Shown: positions 17,365 to 26,184 of the stretch, one piece after another
How positions within the stretch are numbered: the stretch's first letter is position 1
Layout: the number at the start of each line of letters is the position of its first letter
Assembly: GCF_031626495.1 (NCBI RefSeq)
Contig: NZ_JAMQOJ010000002.1
Coordinates: 558,001 to 622,000 of the forward strand
Direction: 5' to 3'
Length of the DNA stretch: 64,000 nt
Source of the DNA: Natrinema sp031626495
Lineage (GTDB): Archaea; Halobacteriota; Halobacteria; Halobacteriales; Natrialbaceae
Made by a program: the position numbers and the translations under genes
Notes under the pieces: model-generated
Seen by the model: the letters and a program-made list of their open reading frames with translations, nothing else
What the model was told of the DNA's origin: nothing
Database searches by the model: none

Positions 17365-19005
17365 TCAGCCCGTGCCGTGAACGGTCACCGTCCGCGTGTC
17401 GCTCGAATGAGGCGACCGCACCGTCACCGGGAACGTGTCGTCGTTTCGCACGGGATAGGTCTCGTAGCCCAGCGATATCGACGTGGACTCGCCCGGGCCG
17501 AGAGACACGGTCGTCGAATCGACTACCTCGGGCGTGCTGCCGACGACCAGTTCGATCCTGTGGGAACCCGCGGCGTCGCCCGCGTTCTCGACGACGGCGT
17601 TCGCGGTGAGCCGCTGCCCGCCGGTCACCGGCGCGTTCGTGCCGGTGATCGACACCGCGAACGAGGCCGTCCCGGTATCACCGTCGCCGCCGTCGCCGTC
17701 GCGCCCGTAGACGAGCACCGACCGCGAGGCGGAATCGTCGCCCGTCCGGACCCGGACCGGGAACTCGTCGTCGTTTCGCACGGGATAGGTCTCGTAGCCC
17801 AGCGTGATCCTCGTCGACTCGCCTGCGCCCACGGTCACCCGCCGCGTATCGACGGTCGTCGGATCGTGGCCGACCACGAGTTCGACCTCGCGGCTAGCCG
17901 GTCCCTCGCCCGTGTTCGAGAGCGTCGCGGTCACCGCGAGGCGCTGGCCGCCAGTCACGGGCGCGTTCGTCTCGAGGCCGGTCACCGCGAGGTTCCCGTG
18001 GGCGTCGGCGTCCTCGGTCCCGACGACGGTCACGTCGGTCTCCGAGGCGGCGTGTCGGGTCTCGACGCGGACGGGGAACGTCTGTGTGTTGCGGACCGTG
18101 GCCGTGGTGAACTCGAGTCGGACGGTCTCGGTCTGTCCCGCGAACACCTCGACCGTCTCGCTGTCGACCTGTGTCGGGTCGTGGCCGACGATGAGATCCG
18201 TTTCGACGTCGACCAACGCGTGGTAGGTGGAGCTCCCCTCGACGTCCATCTCGGCTTCGACGACGAGCGTCTCGCCTGCGCGGACCGGCGCGTTCGTGCC
18301 GATGATCCTGACGTTCTGGAACGCGTCGATCGACGGCCCGTCGGTGCGGGCGACGGAGACCCGCCCGTCGTTGCAGATCAGCCACGCCATCATCGGATAG
18401 CCGCCGATGAACCAGATCGCGTTCCCCGCGGACACCGTATACGTGACCGTCGCGTCCGACCCCGACATGTCGGTCGTGTCGACGTACGTCGCGTTGCGCC
18501 CTTCCTGCCAGACGATCCGCTCGAGAGCGCCGGCGTCGTCCCTGGCCGTCGCGGTCACCGTGATCTCCTCGCGAGTGGTGATTGTAGTACCCGGACCGGG
18601 ATCGGGGGTTAGCGTCCCGCTCGGTGCCGCCGGTGCGTCCTCGGTGACCGCGACCCGCCAGGCGATGGACGTCCCACCGACGGTCGCGACGACCCGGTAG
18701 ACGCCGGGGTCGTCGAACCTCGCGTACGCGGCCGGGTTTCCCGTCCGATGCGTGTAACTCCAGAAGGGAGCACCCCCCGCGATCTCAGCCGCGCCCGCGC
18801 CCTCGACTCGCCAGTCGGTCGTCGACGGGTCGACAGCCGACGACGCCGCCGCTTCGAACACTACCTCGTTCCCGGGCCGGACGGCCGTCGTACTGTCCGC
18901 CGGACAGACGCGATCCAACTGCTCCGACTGCGCCCGTCCGAGATCCACCGTCGCGAGCACCCCTACGCCGCTTCCCACCGTGGTAATGTAGTCCCGCCGT
19001 CGCAT
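17365..19005 (-). CDS. Tat-exported protein with three CARDB-type repeats
   Basis: A 546-residue secreted protein. It starts M-R-R-R-D-Y-I-T-T-V-G-S-G (Tat motif), then has a PKD/Ig-like first part (W-R-V-E-G...G-V-Y-R-V-V-A-T-V) and, over the last 300 residues, three cell-adhesion-related repeats that each begin with T-N-A-P-V and end in a beta strand before the next. The last two share Y-E-T-Y-P-V-R-N-D-D at protein level and a 37-base identical DNA stretch (17444-17480 and 17769-17805). No membrane anchor follows, so it may be released or attached to the surface layer by contacts. Ligand unknown. Confidence 0.75.
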   Translation of the reverse strand: MRRRDYITTVGSGVGVLATVDLGRAQSEQLDRVCPADSTTAVRPGNEVVFEAAASSAVDPSTTDWRVEGAGAAEIAGGAPFWSYTHRTGNPAAYARFDDPGVYRVVATVGGTSIAWRVAVTEDAPAAPSGTLTPDPGPGTTITTREEITVTATARDDAGALERIVWQEGRNATYVDTTDMSGSDATVTYTVSAGNAIWFIGGYPMMAWLICNDGRVSVARTDGPSIDAFQNVRIIGTNAPVRAGETLVVEAEMDVEGSSTYHALVDVETDLIVGHDPTQVDSETVEVFAGQTETVRLEFTTATVRNTQTFPVRVETRHAASETDVTVVGTEDADAHGNLAVTGLETNAPVTGGQRLAVTATLSNTGEGPASREVELVVGHDPTTVDTRRVTVGAGESTRITLGYETYPVRNDDEFPVRVRTGDDSASRSVLVYGRDGDGGDGDTGTASFAVSITGTNAPVTGGQRLTANAVVENAGDAAGSHRIELVVGSTPEVVDSTTVSLGPGESTSISLGYETYPVRNDDTFPVTVRSPHSSDTRTVTVHGTG

Positions 19006-19106
19006 GCGATGTCATCCGGGATACAGAAGGGTATAGCTAACAGAACGTTTGCGATACGAACCGAACCGACGAAACGAGTGTCCGGTTCGATGGGATGACG
19101 GGACCG

Positions 19107-19198
19107 GGTGCGTACGCAGACCGCGACGCGCTCGAGTCTCGCCGAAGGCGGCGAGAGCCGAACGCACCGAGCCGCCGGTGGGTTCGATCCCCCACCGT
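19107..19198. other. Predicted folded segment upstream of the GTPase gene
   Basis: GGTGCGT at 19107-19113 pairs with ACGCACC at 19162-19168; inside it TCTCGCC-GAAGGC-GGCGAGA (19137-19156) makes a 7-bp hairpin; just after, a CGGTGGG/CCCACCG hairpin (19177-19197) carries a TTCGATC loop. It could be part of a leader or an independent RNA. In DNA this GC-rich, chance pairing is a real alternative. Confidence 0.3.
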
Positions 19199-19243
19199 GT
19201 ATCTCGAAAGGGTTTTTCGGCGCGGCCGGTTGTGTACGGACAA

Positions 19244-20356
19244 ATGGGGCTCGAGGACGAGATCGAGGAGATCGAAGAGGAAATCGCCAATACGCCCTAC
19301 AACAAGTCCACGGAGGCCCATATCGGCCGGCTGAAATCGAAGCTCGCGGAGAAAAAGGAGAAACTGGAGAACCAGCAGTCCGGCTCGGGCGGCGGTGGCG
19401 GCTACTCCGTCGAGAAACACGGCGACGCGACCGTCGCGCTGGTCGGCTTCCCGAGCGTCGGCAAGTCGTCGCTGCTGAATTCGATGACCAACGCCGAGAG
19501 CGAGACCGGCTCCTACGAGTTCACGACGCTCGACGTCAACCCGGGGATGCTCCACCACCGCGGTGCGAACATCCAACTGCTCGACGTCCCTGGGCTGATC
19601 GAGGGCGCGGCGGCGGGCAAAGGCGGCGGTCAGCAGGTGCTGGCGGTCGTTCGCAACGCCGACCTCATCATCTTCATGCTCTCGGTGTTCGAGATCGAGC
19701 AGTACGATCGGCTCCAGGAGGAGCTGTACGACATCAACATCCGCGTCGATCAAGAGCCCCCGCAGGTCACGGTCCGCCCGAAGATCAAAGACGGCATCAA
19801 GATCACCTCGAGCACCGAGCAGGACCTAGACGAGGACACGATCAAGCAGGTCATCCGCGACCAGGGGTACGTCAACGCCGACGTCAACCTCCAGGAGAAC
19901 GTCACCATCGACCGGCTGGTCGACGGGCTGATGGAGAACCGGGAGTACATCCCCTCGATCACCTGTGTCAACAAGGTCGACCTGATCGAGCCCGACTACA
20001 AGGAGACGGTCGACGAGCAGTTGCGCCAGCGCGATCTCGACCCCGAGGAGGTCACCTTCATCAGCGCCGAAGAGGAGAAGGGCCTCGACGTGCTCAAAGA
20101 CCGCATCTGGGAGCGACTCGGTCTAATCCGGGTCTACATGGAGAAACCCGGCCGCGGCGTCGACTGGGAAGAGCCGCTCGTGATCGAGGAAGGTGCGACC
20201 GTCGGCGAAGCCATCGAGAAACTCGGCGGCGAGATGGAAGAGCGGTTCCGCTTCGCCCGCGTGACCGGCCCCAGCGCGACCCACGACCAGCAGCAGGTCG
20301 GAAAGGACCACGTCCTCGAGGACGAGGACGTGCTGAAACTGATTCTGCGGCGGTAG
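19244..20356 (+). CDS. DRG/Obg-type GTP-binding protein
   Basis: A 370-residue GTPase of the archaeal/eukaryotic DRG (Rbg) family. An N-terminal coiled coil (residues about 3-45, E/K-rich) is followed by the P-loop G-F-P-S-V-G-K-S-S at 68-76, the G3 D-V-P-G-L-I-E-G, the G4 N-K-V-D, and a C-terminal TGS domain (about 295-370). DRG proteins act in translation on the ribosome. The ATG at 19244 gives the expected M-G-L-E-D-E-I start of this family. Confidence 0.9.
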   Translation: MGLEDEIEEIEEEIANTPYNKSTEAHIGRLKSKLAEKKEKLENQQSGSGGGGGYSVEKHGDATVALVGFPSVGKSSLLNSMTNAESETGSYEFTTLDVNPGMLHHRGANIQLLDVPGLIEGAAAGKGGGQQVLAVVRNADLIIFMLSVFEIEQYDRLQEELYDINIRVDQEPPQVTVRPKIKDGIKITSSTEQDLDEDTIKQVIRDQGYVNADVNLQENVTIDRLVDGLMENREYIPSITCVNKVDLIEPDYKETVDEQLRQRDLDPEEVTFISAEEEKGLDVLKDRIWERLGLIRVYMEKPGRGVDWEEPLVIEEGATVGEAIEKLGGEMEERFRFARVTGPSATHDQQQVGKDHVLEDEDVLKLILRR

Positions 20357-20448
20357 TCCATCGTCGCTCGAACCGGTCCGAGCGTCAGTCTCGAACGGGC
20401 GAATAGCTGTCAAATATTGTTACTATTATCCGACGATGCTGGAATCAA

Positions 20449-20461
20449 TAGCGTTATCTAG
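20449..20461 (+). promoter_or_regulatory. TATA box for nhaC-type gene
   Basis: AGCGTTATCTA is centred 27 nt before the ATG at 20483, in an AT-rich gap (20410-20460). This predicts a leaderless mRNA. Confidence 0.45.
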
Positions 20462-20482
20462 CCCTCTAGCCACCGACCAAAT

Positions 20483-22168
20483 ATGTCTGAATTCGGGGTC
20501 CTTTCGCTCGTGCCGCCGGTGCTAGCGATCGTCCTCGCGATCGCGACCCGCCGGCCGATGCTCTCGCTGTTTCTGGGCATCTGGTCGGGCGCGGTCATCT
20601 ACACCGAGAGCCTGGGCATCGCACAGACCTTCGACTGGATCGTGGGCGCGATCATCGTCGACGACGGCTTTCACGTTCAGATACTCGTTTTCACGCTCCT
20701 GCTGGGCTCCGGCGTCGCGCTCATCTGGCGGCTCGGCGGCGCGATCGCCGTCCGCCGGTGGGCGATGAACCGCCTCGAGAGCCAGCGGACCGTCGGCGTA
20801 ACTACGTGGCTGCTGGGGATCGCGATGTTCTTCGACGACTACGCCAACACCGCGATCGTCGGCAGCACGATGCGGGAGATCTCCGACGAGCTGCGGGTCT
20901 CCCGCGAGAAGCTCGCGTACATCGTCGACTCGACGGCCGCGCCCGTCGCGACGCTGGGCATCTCGAGCTGGGTCGCGTTCCAGTTGTCGCTGATCAGTAG
21001 CGCCTACGAGAATATGGGCGTCGCGAGCGAGGCACCGACGGCGTTCGCGACGTTCTTCGGGTCGATTCCGTACAACACCTACGCTATCCTGGCGATCGTC
21101 ATGGTCGGCATCGTGGTCTACACCGGACGGGATTACGGCGAGATGCTCGACGCCGAACACCGCGCGCGGACGACCGGGGCGGTCAACCGCGAGGACGCAC
21201 AGCCGCTCCAGAAGGTCGAGGAGGATCTGGGCAAACCGATCGACGACCGGCCGATGCTCCGGACGTTCTTCGCGCCAGTCGGCGTCCTGATCGCGGTGAC
21301 GCTCGGGAGCGCGTTCTGGACGGGCTACCAGTCGTGGCTCGAGACGCAGGCCGAAGCCGGCGCGCCGACGTCGCTGGGGGCCGCAGCGAACGATGTCGGG
21401 ATCACGCAGGTGCTAATCGACATCGTCGGCGGGGGCGCCTTCGCGTCGGCGCTTACCTGGGGATCGTTCGCCATGGTGGTCTCGGCGATCGCGATCGGAC
21501 TCGGCTACGGGCTCTTCGATATCGGCGACGGCGTCGATACCGTCATCGACGGCTTCGGTATCATGCTGACGGCGGTGACGATTCTCGTGCTCGCGTGGAC
21601 GATAAGCAGCGTCGCCGAAACGCTCGGAACCGGCGGGTACGTGGCCAGCCTGGTAGAACCCTATCTCACGGCGGAGTTGCTCCCCGTTCTCATCCTGTTT
21701 ACCGCCGCGTTCGTCGCGTTCACGATGGGGTCGTCGTGGGCGACGATGGGGCTCGTCACCCCCATCGCCATCCGGGTCGCCTACGAGTTCGGCGGCGGGT
21801 TCGACCTCGTCCCGGTCGCCGTCGGGGCCGTCTTCTCCGGTGCGATCTTCGGCGATCACGCCTCGCCGATCTCCGACACGACGGTCCTCTCCGCGACGTT
21901 CAGCGGTGCGGACCTGATCGACCACGTGCGCACCCAACTGCCTTACGCCCTGACCGTTTTTCTCGTCGTCGTGGTCTGTTACCTGCTCAACGGCTACCTC
22001 GGCGTCCCCCCGATCGTCTTCCTCCCGCTGGGCGTCGTCGCGCTCGTCGGCCTCGTCGTCGGCCTCTCGAGACTCGACGCCGATCGAAAGGGGCTCGAAC
22101 CGGCCCCGACCGAGCCGACCGCCGACCTCGCGGATCGCGACGCCGATTCGCCCGAGGGAACCAGCTAG
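20483..22168 (+). CDS. NhaC-family Na+/H+ antiporter
   Basis: A 561-residue polytopic membrane protein. Segments such as F-L-G-I-W-S-G-A, F-F-D-D-Y-A-N-T, W-A-T-M-G-L-V-T-P and F-G-D-H-A-S-P-I-S-D-T-T are the core motifs of the NhaC/COG1757 group. It exports Na+ in exchange for protons (some members are amino-acid or malate antiporters, so exact cargo is uncertain). The C-terminal 35 residues are acidic and cytoplasmic. Confidence 0.85.
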   Translation: MSEFGVLSLVPPVLAIVLAIATRRPMLSLFLGIWSGAVIYTESLGIAQTFDWIVGAIIVDDGFHVQILVFTLLLGSGVALIWRLGGAIAVRRWAMNRLESQRTVGVTTWLLGIAMFFDDYANTAIVGSTMREISDELRVSREKLAYIVDSTAAPVATLGISSWVAFQLSLISSAYENMGVASEAPTAFATFFGSIPYNTYAILAIVMVGIVVYTGRDYGEMLDAEHRARTTGAVNREDAQPLQKVEEDLGKPIDDRPMLRTFFAPVGVLIAVTLGSAFWTGYQSWLETQAEAGAPTSLGAAANDVGITQVLIDIVGGGAFASALTWGSFAMVVSAIAIGLGYGLFDIGDGVDTVIDGFGIMLTAVTILVLAWTISSVAETLGTGGYVASLVEPYLTAELLPVLILFTAAFVAFTMGSSWATMGLVTPIAIRVAYEFGGGFDLVPVAVGAVFSGAIFGDHASPISDTTVLSATFSGADLIDHVRTQLPYALTVFLVVVVCYLLNGYLGVPPIVFLPLGVVALVGLVVGLSRLDADRKGLEPAPTEPTADLADRDADSPEGTS

Positions 22169-22216
22169 ACCGCCGCCTTCGCCAATCTTTTGGAGCGCGC
22201 AGTCGATCCATCGCGT

Positions 22217-23005
22217 ATGGACGGAACGCTCGACCACACGATGATCCGCGTCGCCGACCTCGAGGAATCACTCGACTGGTACGGGACCCACCTCGAGTAC
22301 GAGGAGAAGGACCGCTACGAGGGCGACGGCTTCACCATCGTCTACCTCGGGCCCGAGGAGATGCACGAGGACGGTGCGATGCTCGAGATCACCCACAACG
22401 AGGGCGAGGAACCAGAGGTGGGCGATGCCTGGGGCCACATCGCCGTCCGCGTTCCCGAGGGCGAACTCGAGGACTACTACCAGCAACTGATGGACGAGGG
22501 TGTCGAAGACTATCGGGATCCAGAGTCCTGTGGCGGCCGCTACGCGTTCGTCAAGGACCCCGACGGCCACGAGATCGAGATCGTCCAGCGCGATCAGGGC
22601 GCGCTGTGGTCGCTCGATCACACCATGATCCGCGTCGAGGACGCCGACGAGGCGCTTGGCTTCTGGACTCGCAAGTTCGAGTACGACGAGGTCGGCCGCT
22701 GGGAGGCCGACACGTTCGCGAACTACTTCGTCGAACCCGAAGACGCCGCCCCCGAGGCCATGTCCGTCGAACTCACCTACAACTACGACGGCCGGAGCTA
22801 CGACATGGGCGACGCCTGGGGCCACCTCTGCGTCCGCCTCGACGACCTCCACGACGACTGGGAGCAACTCCTGACTCGGGAGGCCGCCGACTACCGCGAT
22901 CCCGAGAGCTGCGATGACATGTACGCCTTCACCAAAGACCAGGACGGCCACGAGATCGAACTCATCGAGCGGGACCTCGAGGCCGACTCGCTGTTCCCCT
23001 TCTGA
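22217..23005 (+). CDS. Glyoxalase I-type protein with two fused VOC domains
   Basis: A 262-residue protein made of two similar halves: each starts with L-D-H-T-M-I-R-V and ends D-G-H-E-I-E, the metal-binding His and Glu positions of vicinal-oxygen-chelate enzymes. In both halves Y-R-D-P-E-S-C precedes the last strand. A fused pair folds as one glyoxalase I unit; it probably detoxifies methylglyoxal as a thiol adduct, with gamma-glutamylcysteine replacing glutathione (inference). Confidence 0.8.
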   Translation: MDGTLDHTMIRVADLEESLDWYGTHLEYEEKDRYEGDGFTIVYLGPEEMHEDGAMLEITHNEGEEPEVGDAWGHIAVRVPEGELEDYYQQLMDEGVEDYRDPESCGGRYAFVKDPDGHEIEIVQRDQGALWSLDHTMIRVEDADEALGFWTRKFEYDEVGRWEADTFANYFVEPEDAAPEAMSVELTYNYDGRSYDMGDAWGHLCVRLDDLHDDWEQLLTREAADYRDPESCDDMYAFTKDQDGHEIELIERDLEADSLFPF

Positions 23006-23073
23006 TCGCCCGCCGGTCTCCGTCGGTCCCGCCCCCTGTCCGCCGAGTGCGAGACGCCCCGTATTCTCGAGCC

Positions 23074-23457
23074 CTACAGTTCCGGAATCGGCACGACCAC
23101 GACCGGGCGGGTCGCCGTCTCGAGGAGGGTCCGCGCGGTCGACCCGGGTTCGCGTGTCGCGTCGGGGTCGCCGCTGTGTGCTCCGATAACGATTTCGTCG
23201 CTATCGGCATCGGCCGCCGCCGTCCGGAGTTCGTCGGCCGGCGTTCCGTCTCGAACTTCGGTCTCGACGTTGCCGACGGTCGCGAGCCTGACGGGGGCGA
23301 CGTTCAGCGCCTCCTCGCAGTCGCGTCGCGTCGTCGGGTCGTCGGACGGTGCGACCGCGACGACAGTGACGGTGTCGTCCCCGGTCGCCCGATCGTCGAG
23401 GTAGTCACAGATCGCCGCCGTCGTGTGAACGGAATCGGTCCCGGCGAGATAGTCCAT
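23074..23457 (-). CDS. Universal stress protein (UspA family)
   Basis: A 127-residue protein, slightly short for the family because the usual first strand and loop are abbreviated (it begins M-D-Y-L-A-G-T-D). The C-terminal nucleotide loop is partly preserved: I-V-I-G-A-H-S-G-D then S-T-A-R-T-L-L-E-T-A-T-R-P-V-V-V-V-P. The gene has its own promoter region containing the inverted repeat at 23529-23547. Confidence 0.8.
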   Translation of the reverse strand: MDYLAGTDSVHTTAAICDYLDDRATGDDTVTVVAVAPSDDPTTRRDCEEALNVAPVRLATVGNVETEVRDGTPADELRTAAADADSDEIVIGAHSGDPDATREPGSTARTLLETATRPVVVVPIPEL

Positions 23458-23795
23458 GGCGGATCCAGGACGGGGGCCTCGAAGAAACCTGTGGACGCGG
23501 CCGACCGGGAGTCGACGGCGGTAGTCGAGTTTTCTGACTCAGAAAACACGCTACTGTAACTAATACAATCCTACCGGAATGAACGATCGGGGGACGAGAA
23601 AGGCCACTCCCCGCACGCCTTGGCGATCCCCCGTGCTTCCCGACAGCCGATCATCTCAGGGGTCGCGACATCTGCCCCGCTGCACGTCCCTGCACTCCCC
23701 CTCGACAGGGACGTGCCCCGTTCCGACCCCAGCTGCATCGGTATCCCACTCGTCCACGTCCCATCGCTTCGGCCCTCACGGTCGCGAGTCGACTT
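23458..23795. other. Gap with operator-like inverted repeat; otherwise no gene seen
   Basis: The region contains the inverted repeat at 23529-23547 and an AT-rich promoter stretch to about 23575. From 23580 to 23795 there are only weak open frames without haloarchaeal composition. Confidence 0.4.
23529..23547. promoter_or_regulatory. Perfect inverted repeat upstream of the Usp gene
   Basis: GTTTTCTGA-C-TCAGAAAAC is a 9-bp perfect inverted repeat, 72-90 nt before the Usp start. It shares the TTTTCT-N5-AGAAAA form with the site at 24497-24513. It is likely an operator for a dimeric regulator. Confidence 0.55.
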
Positions 23796-24107
23796 TCAAT
23801 GCTGCCCGTACAGCGAATAGGTGATCGCGACCAGTCCGACCAGCCGACTCACGTTCTCGAGCAGTGCGATGACGATCCGCTCCGGACTGAGTAGCGTCGT
23901 GACGGCGACGTTGAGTACGAACGGACACAGCGTCAGCAAGAGGAGTCCGAGCGCGAGATAGAGCATCGACGGCGCGTCGTTGCGACGGTAGCCGCGATAG
24001 GCCTGATAGGCGATGATCGTCCCGAACAGCGCGACGAGAAAGAGACTCGCGACGGTCAGCAGTTCGAACAGCGTCGCCTGATCGAGGCGGACGACGTTCC
24101 GACTCAT
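23796..24107 (-). CDS. Three-helix membrane protein coupled to HTH gene (DUF7521-like)
   Basis: A 103-residue membrane protein with three hydrophobic segments (about residues 15-35, 47-70 and 78-98). Its ATG at 24107 overlaps the stop of the preceding HTH gene as ATGA, so the two are translationally coupled. Paired HTH plus small membrane protein modules of this kind recur in haloarchaea; the membrane partner may relay a signal to the regulator. Biochemical role unknown. Confidence 0.7.
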   Translation of the reverse strand: MSRNVVRLDQATLFELLTVASLFLVALFGTIIAYQAYRGYRRNDAPSMLYLALGLLLLTLCPFVLNVAVTTLLSPERIVIALLENVSRLVGLVAITYSLYGQH

Positions 24108-24451
24108 CGCATCCCCTCCCACATGCGAGTGAACTTGTCGGCGACGTCTTCCTCGCGATACGTCAAGTCGAGGGAAAACGAGCCGTCCTCGAGCGAGAGC
24201 TCGAGCCGATCGAGGTTCGCGCTGTAGACGCTGTAGTGATTGCCGTCCGGTGCAAGTTCCGTCTCTTCGGTGACGAGGTTACACTCCTCGAGACGGTCGA
24301 GCCGTCGGTAGATCGTCGGGAGAGAGGCATCACACCGTTCACTCAGGGTACTAGCAGACATGGGTTCGACGCTGGTATGTGTGAGGATATCTCGCGCGTA
24401 CTCGTCGTCGAGAACTGCGAGTAGTGTCGACAGGTCGGATTCCTCACTCAC
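24104..24451 (-). CDS. Winged-helix transcriptional regulator (ArsR-like)
   Basis: A 115-residue cytosolic protein starting at GTG 24451. The N-terminal 75 residues form a winged helix: L-L-A-V-L-D-D-E-Y-A-R-D-I-L then S-A-S-T-L-S-E-R-C-D-A-S-L-P-T-I-Y-R-R as the recognition helix. The C-terminal part is beta-rich and ends M-W-E-G-M-R. It is coupled to the membrane protein at 23796. The inverted repeat at 24497-24513 lies about 50 nt upstream and may be its own operator. Confidence 0.8.
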   Translation of the reverse strand: MSEESDLSTLLAVLDDEYARDILTHTSVEPMSASTLSERCDASLPTIYRRLDRLEECNLVTEETELAPDGNHYSVYSANLDRLELSLEDGSFSLDLTYREEDVADKFTRMWEGMR

Positions 24452-24871
24452 TGGTATAGCTGTTCGTTCCGGTATTACTATGAAAAGCGGTCCGATTTTT
24501 CTGAGCGAGAAAATACGATGGTCGAAAGCTCGATTCGGCGGCGGACTGGTCGGTCCAGTTCAGCGCTCGAGTAGAATCAGTCCGCTGCGTGGGAATGGTC
24601 GCCGTGGCAGTTCCCCCTCGGATGGTCCGGAACCGTGGAGCCGGTAGAGGGCGACGAAGAAGCCGGTCGCCAGTATTTTGAGCACGTTCAATGGATTTGG
24701 GCTTCACATTTCGTCGCGACAACCGGTTGTGACGTTTCGGGAACGGATAGAAATATCCCGTGACTCCGGTTTTCAAATTCCTCCGCCGAATTGCATCGGA
24801 CTCGATCGAGCCGACGACGATCAGGACACTGAAACCACACGGTTAAGGCCACTACGAGAGTAGTGTTTGGT
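24452..24871. other. Divergent promoter region, no gene recognised
   Basis: These 420 bases separate the minus-strand HTH operon and the plus-strand DUF302 gene. They hold the inverted repeat at 24497-24513 and, at 24838-24845, a GGTTAAG element about 30 nt before the DUF302 start. Open frames inside lack haloarchaeal composition. Confidence 0.4.
24497..24513. promoter_or_regulatory. Inverted repeat upstream of the HTH operon
   Basis: TTTTCT-GAGCG-AGAAAA has 6-bp arms around a 5-nt centre, the same design as the site before the Usp gene. It lies just upstream of a TATA-like CATAGTAATA on the minus strand. Confidence 0.5.
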
Positions 24872-25288
24872 ATGGACTATACAATGAAAGAGTCCGTGGC
24901 CGGCAGCTTCGACGAAACTGTCGATACCACGATTGCGGCGCTTGAAAGCGAAGGGTTCGGCGTACTCTGTGACATCGACGTACAGGCGACGTTCGAGCGG
25001 AAACTCGACGAAGAGTTTCGACAGTACCGAATCCTCGGCGCCTGTAACCCAGGGTTGGCACACGACGGACTGTCGGAAGAAATCGAACTCGGGGCACTGC
25101 TGCCGTGCAACGTCGTCGTTTACGAGACAGACGACGGTACCGTCGTGGTAAGTGCGGTCGACCCCCAGCGATTGGTCGGCATGGCCGACAATGCCGCCCT
25201 CGAGTCCATCGCGGCCGAGGTCACCGACCGATTCGAGCGCGTTCTGGCGACCGTGACCGACGACCTCGGGGCCCCCTCGGCGGCGTGA
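24872..25288 (+). CDS. DUF302-domain protein
   Basis: A 138-residue protein. The fold signature is A-L-x-x-E-G-F-G-V-L-C-D-I-D-V-Q-A-T followed by Y-R-I-L-G-A-C-N-P and L-L-P-C-N-V-V-V-Y, all typical of DUF302. The family is linked with heme or sulfur chemistry in some genomes, but the activity is unproven. ATG 24872 was chosen over the in-frame GTG at 24863 because TATA spacing and family N-terminus fit it better. Confidence 0.8.
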   Translation: MDYTMKESVAGSFDETVDTTIAALESEGFGVLCDIDVQATFERKLDEEFRQYRILGACNPGLAHDGLSEEIELGALLPCNVVVYETDDGTVVVSAVDPQRLVGMADNAALESIAAEVTDRFERVLATVTDDLGAPSAA

Positions 25289-25443
25289 GGTGCTCGCTCT
25301 TCGCACGAACTCGCTACGACGTACTGAGAGGGGGGATGGGCTCGCTCGGATACCGGATTTCTATATATCGAAATACAGTTTATCGTACTCCGAACGGGCG
25401 TTCCTACCGAACAGGCGACGACGTTGGCTCCGAGTAGCCGCTC

Positions 25444-26184
25444 TTACCCACGAGTCTCCGCCCACTCGAGCCACCCGAACAGCCGATCGAGCAGCCGTTC
25501 CTCACCGGCCCGCGAGAACCGGTGGCCTTCTCCCGCGAACCGCTCGACGAGAACGTCCGTCTCGAGTCGGCGAGCGGCCGCAAAGCTGTCCGTCGGATCT
25601 ACGGATTCGTCGTCGCCGCCGTGGAAGATCGCGACCGGGACGGTCAGGTTCTCTACGACTTCGTCGAACGGATGCCGATCGAGCGCATCGAAGAATCGAC
25701 CGTCGATCCGCTCACCGGTATCGAACGTCATCGCCCCGTCGCGGTCGATCACCGCTCGATACTCGTCGAACGCTTCGTTGATCGTCACGGGCGCACGCGT
25801 CGCGACCGCGCGAACCCGATCGTCCCTCGCGGCGGCGTGGAGCGCGACTTTCCCGCCGAAACTCGAGCCAAACAGGGTGTACGCACCTGGATCGAAGTGA
25901 TCGACGACGCCGTGGAGGTCGGCGAGTCGCGCCTCGAGCGTCGAGTCGACGAACTCGCCGTCCGCGTCGCCACAGCCACGACTGTCGAACCGGACTGCGT
26001 TGTATCCCGCTTCGACCGCGCGCTGACAGCGGTGCTCGTAGCTACCGGATTTGTCGCTTCGCAGGCCGTGACAGAAGAACAGCCACCTGTCGGTGGCGGC
26101 TTCGTGGTGGACGGCGGCGACCTCCGGAGCCGACGCGGTTTCAGTCGCGTCCGTCTCGATCGGGACGCGGTGTCGTTCGGCCAT
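25444..26184 (-). CDS. Alpha/beta hydrolase
   Basis: A 246-residue enzyme. The nucleophile elbow G-S-S-F-G-G puts the serine at residue 108; the acid is Asp191 or Asp192 (F-H-G-G-D-D) and the base His221 (G-E-G-H-R-F). The oxyanion motif F-F-C-H-G is at 36-40. It resembles serine aminopeptidase/acyl hydrolase types; substrate unknown. The open frame continues upstream to 26499, but the ATG at 26184 fits the fold. Confidence 0.8.
   Translation of the reverse strand: MAERHRVPIETDATETASAPEVAAVHHEAATDRWLFFCHGLRSDKSGSYEHRCQRAVEAGYNAVRFDSRGCGDADGEFVDSTLEARLADLHGVVDHFDPGAYTLFGSSFGGKVALHAAARDDRVRAVATRAPVTINEAFDEYRAVIDRDGAMTFDTGERIDGRFFDALDRHPFDEVVENLTVPVAIFHGGDDESVDPTDSFAAARRLETDVLVERFAGEGHRFSRAGEERLLDRLFGWLEWAETRG

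Noticed and set aside
19176..19198. T-loop-like hairpin (GGTGGG-TTCGATC) suggesting a tRNA
   Set aside because: The T-stem needs a bulge, and no matching acceptor stem, D-arm or anticodon arm is found around it.
23579..23824. 81-codon plus-strand frame in the Usp upstream gap
   Set aside because: It is Ser/Arg/Pro-rich without acidic bias, overlaps the membrane protein gene end and has no promoter of its own.
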